Positions 61,801 through 64,000 of a stretch of 64,000 bases of DNA are shown one piece after another. Below the pieces are notes generated by a model that saw nothing but the letters and a program-made list of their open reading frames with translations, made no database searches and was not told the origin of the DNA. The position numbers and the translations under genes are program-made. Within the stretch, counting starts at the first letter, position 1. Each line of letters begins with the position of its first letter. The stretch spans positions 930,001 through 994,000 of the forward strand of contig NZ_BNED01000005.1 in NCBI RefSeq assembly GCF_016755875.1. Direction: 5' to 3'. This stretch comes from Streptomyces spororaveus. Lineage in GTDB: Bacteria > Actinomycetota > Actinomycetes > Streptomycetales > Streptomycetaceae.

Positions 61801-63182
61801 GCGGCCCGCAGCGCCACCGCGAGGTAATCGACGTCCACCTGATCCTGCGCCGCGAAGGCCCAGACGGCCCGGAAGTGCTGCTGTCGCGCCGTGCCGGCGA
61901 CGTGTACGCCTCCGGCATGTGGCATTTCCCGTCGGGACATCTCGATCCCGACGAGGACATGGTCTCGGCCGTCATCAGGGAGGCACGCGAGGAGACTGGT
62001 GTCCTCATCGATCCCAAAGACGTGACCGTGGCCGTGATCGTCCACCACCGCCCGCCGGTCGGTGCCGGGAGCCGTTTCGGCGTGTTCTTCGAGGTCTGCC
62101 GGTGGTCGGGACAGCCGGAGGTGATGGAGCCGTACCGGTGCGACGACATGGGCTGGTACCCGCTGGAGGGCGGGCTGGCGGAGCCGATCGTGGCGTACTG
62201 CCGGGCCGGCCTGGACGCCTACCGTGCCGGGCTGCCCGCAGCCGTCCACTTCCAGGAGCCGGGCGACGTGATCCCCTACGCGGCCCAGGGCCCCGACCGC
62301 ACCCTTCTGCTGCCCGGCCCATCCGTCGACGGGCCCGGACTCCCCCACAAGCTGCGGGAGTTCGCCGAGCGGGCCGTGGGCCGGATCACCGGAGCCGAGG
62401 ACGTCTCCTGGGTACGGACCGGGAGCAGGGTCTGGCGGATCACCGGTGCCGGCGGGGGCACCTGGTACCTCAAGCGGCACCGGGGGGCCAAGTTCCATGA
62501 CAGGGAGGTTGCCGCGCTCCGGGCGTGGGCACCGGTACTCGGTGCGAAGGCCCCGCGGCTGGTCGCGGCCGACCGCCAGGCGCAGGCGATCGTTGTCACG
62601 GCGCTCACCGGTCGGCCGCTGCACGGCATGGCCCTGGATCCGGCGACGGAGGTACAGGTTCAGCACGGTCTGGGGCGCCTGGCAGCCGCCTTGCACGGCG
62701 CCGCTCCCGCGCAGCCCGCGGTCCCTTCCCCGGCGCTGGCCAAGATCGAGCGGCACCTGAGAGCGGCCGGACCGTACCTGCCCGTCGGCGACGAGGACCT
62801 GGTCCTCGCTCTGGCCCGCGCGTACGCGGACCTGCCCACGCCTCCCGCCGTGCCGACACACGGGGACCTGCAGTACCGCAACGTTCTGATCAGCGACGAC
62901 GGCGATCAGCTGCTGCTGGATTTCGAGCGCTCCGAGTACGCGTCCGCCACCCGGGACATGGTGCGGCTCTCCGACACCTGGACCGGCCGAGACGACCTGA
63001 GGGCCGCGTTCCTAGACGGGTACGGCAGGCTGCTCGACCCGGACGAGGAGCTGCGCCTGGACTGCGAGGCGGCCTTCGACGCGGTCTCGGGCATCGCCTA
63101 CGGCATGTCGCACGGCGACCCCGAGGTCACCGAACGCGGACGCCGGACCCTGCTGCGCCTCCACACCGCCCGCCGCCCGTAA
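61797..63182 (+). CDS. NUDIX-aminoglycoside-phosphotransferase-like fusion
   Basis: 461 residues from GTG 61797. Residues about 1-150 form a NUDIX hydrolase (SGHLDPDEDMVSAVIREAREETG). Residues about 185-461 resemble APH/choline-kinase-type enzymes: WYLKRHRGAKFHDREVAALR (nucleotide-binding Lys), PTHGDLQYRNVLI (catalytic loop HGDxxxxN) and LLLDFERSEYA (metal-binding Asp). One chain can thus phosphorylate a small molecule and hydrolyse a diphosphate compound. It overlaps the methyltransferase gene. Confidence 0.9.
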   Translation: MSGPQRHREVIDVHLILRREGPDGPEVLLSRRAGDVYASGMWHFPSGHLDPDEDMVSAVIREAREETGVLIDPKDVTVAVIVHHRPPVGAGSRFGVFFEVCRWSGQPEVMEPYRCDDMGWYPLEGGLAEPIVAYCRAGLDAYRAGLPAAVHFQEPGDVIPYAAQGPDRTLLLPGPSVDGPGLPHKLREFAERAVGRITGAEDVSWVRTGSRVWRITGAGGGTWYLKRHRGAKFHDREVAALRAWAPVLGAKAPRLVAADRQAQAIVVTALTGRPLHGMALDPATEVQVQHGLGRLAAALHGAAPAQPAVPSPALAKIERHLRAAGPYLPVGDEDLVLALARAYADLPTPPAVPTHGDLQYRNVLISDDGDQLLLDFERSEYASATRDMVRLSDTWTGRDDLRAAFLDGYGRLLDPDEELRLDCEAAFDAVSGIAYGMSHGDPEVTERGRRTLLRLHTARRP

Positions 63183-63220
63183 CCCCGACCGGAGCCCCGC
63201 TTTCGAGGAAGGAACACGGT

Positions 63221-63700
63221 ATGTCCCAGCCCCGCCTGGCCACACCCGCCGACGCGCCGGAGATCTCCCGCCTGCGCTCGGAGAACATCCTGTCTGAGCC
63301 CCTGGACCCGCTCTGGCTGAACCGGTGCACAGGCCAGCTCGCCGAACGCCTCGCATCCGGAGGCGACGCGCGCGCCTACGTCGTCGACGCCCCCGACGGC
63401 CGCCTGGCCAGCTGCGCCCTGGGTCTCGTCCACAAGGTCCTGCCGGCCCCCAAGTACCCGAAGGGGCTTGCCGTACGGATCCACGCGGTGGCCACCGACC
63501 CCGATCACCGGCGCCGTGGCCACGCCAAGGCCGCGCTCACCGCGCTCCTGGACCATCTGGAAGCCGAAGGGGTCACCCTCTACGAGCTGTACGCGAACGA
63601 GGGCTCGACCCCGCTCTACGAAGGGCTCGGATTCGCGAGTAATCGGATGCTAATGCGGATGACCCGCTTCGCCGTCCCGCTCGACGGGAGGGCATCGTGA
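63221..63700 (+). CDS. GNAT N-acetyltransferase
   Basis: 159 residues with GAGGAAGGAA upstream. IHAVATDPDHRRRGHAKAAL is the acetyl-CoA-binding motif A (RRxGxA type), followed by ELYANEGSTPLYEGLGF. The substrate is unknown. Its TGA overlaps the GTG of the next NUDIX gene. Confidence 0.93.
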   Translation: MSQPRLATPADAPEISRLRSENILSEPLDPLWLNRCTGQLAERLASGGDARAYVVDAPDGRLASCALGLVHKVLPAPKYPKGLAVRIHAVATDPDHRRRGHAKAALTALLDHLEAEGVTLYELYANEGSTPLYEGLGFASNRMLMRMTRFAVPLDGRAS

Positions 63701-64000
63701 GCGGCACTTCTTGGCTGCCTCCGGAGGAGTTCGCCGCGACGCTCCCCAAGGCCACGGTCTTCGGCGCGGTGTTCTTCACCGACGAGGCCGACCGGCCCGT
63801 CCATCTCCGCGCCACGTACACCACTACCCATCCGTGGCAGTGGCCGGGCGGGATCGCGGAAGCCGGGGAGCGGCCGTGGCAGACCGCGGTACGCGAATGC
63901 CGGGAAGAGACCGCGCTGGAGCTGGCTGGACCACCCCGGCTGCTCGCCGCCGTGTTCGGACTGCCCGGAGCCGCGTGGCCCCTGAGCACGGTGGGCTTCG
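63697..64000 (+). CDS. NUDIX hydrolase (3' truncated by window end)
   Basis: The GTG 63697 frame runs off the window after about 101 codons. The NUDIX box GGIAEAGERPWQTAVRECREETALEL is complete. It is the fifth NUDIX domain in this operon, counting three at 33,739 and one at 61,797. Confidence 0.9.
   Translation, partial: MSGTSWLPPEEFAATLPKATVFGAVFFTDEADRPVHLRATYTTTHPWQWPGGIAEAGERPWQTAVRECREETALELAGPPRLLAAVFGLPGAAWPLSTVGF

Overview
The window reads as Streptomyces-type actinobacterial DNA. GC is very high, many genes start with GTG, and most operons are coupled by ATGA or GTGA overlaps. It also carries families typical of that genus: TPR regulators with an N-terminal HTH, RsbW-like ATPases, SulP and STAS proteins, and NUDIX clusters. 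No tRNA, rRNA or CRISPR array was seen. All functions below are inferred by reading motifs; no database search was run.

Layout. (1) 1-3,100: a cut-off gene end, a short ORF with a strong hairpin behind it, then an AT-rich, repeat- and hairpin-rich non-coding block (about 550-990). After that come a zinc-ribbon protein and a gene interrupted by an in-frame stop. (2) 3,100-10,700: mostly minus-strand accessory genes, including a four-gene overlapping operon (HTH/TPR regulator, YdcF-like, WbqC-like, frameshifted TPR protein), a TrmO/TsaA-like protein and a second TPR regulator. (3) 11,000-17,800: a tightly coupled plus-strand operon of Streptomyces-type proteins (HATPase, small Cys protein, tandem winged helix, resolvase-fold protein without a catalytic serine, others). 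It decays into pseudogenes before another TPR regulator.

(4) 17,800-30,700: the most striking locus. A 44-residue peptide (27,191-27,057, minus) is almost entirely four tandem decapeptides of the form [E/L]LK[T/S]G[V/M]RPDA. It is followed by a strong hairpin and then a minus-strand gene train: membrane desaturase-like enzyme, amidinotransferase, JmjC/cupin protein, haem-oxygenase-like diiron protein, GFA protein, DDAH-like hydrolase, Na+/H+-type antiporter, nitroreductase and a PRMT-like methyltransferase. Divergently transcribed are a stand-alone LysRS/EpmA-like synthetase core, a TauD-type dioxygenase and an AlkD-like HEAT protein. I propose a ribosomal-peptide or peptide-scaffold natural product pathway with guanidine/arginine chemistry. 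An ABC exporter, a triple-NUDIX protein and an MFS exporter lie further downstream.

(5) 36,450-59,281: a 22.8-kb Tn554/RIT-like mobile element that splits the MFS gene. The two MFS pieces rejoin in frame exactly at a TTCGAT hexamer present at both junctions. The element carries three tyrosine-recombinase-type proteins plus a coiled-coil partner. Its cargo includes a SulP transporter, a Tat-type beta-carbonic anhydrase, four cysteine-free ArsR paralogues, two RsbW-like ATPases, two STAS proteins, two split-barrel proteins, CBS and roadblock proteins, a malic-enzyme-like pseudoenzyme and an alanine-type aminotransferase. A recurring approx. 20-bp TTGC-N8-GCAA site lies in front of several of these genes, which suggests one mobile regulon with a CO2/bicarbonate theme.

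(6) 59,288-64,000: the MFS tail and the rest of the interrupted operon: a PCMT-like methyltransferase, a second methyltransferase, a NUDIX-kinase fusion, a GNAT and a NUDIX gene cut by the window end.
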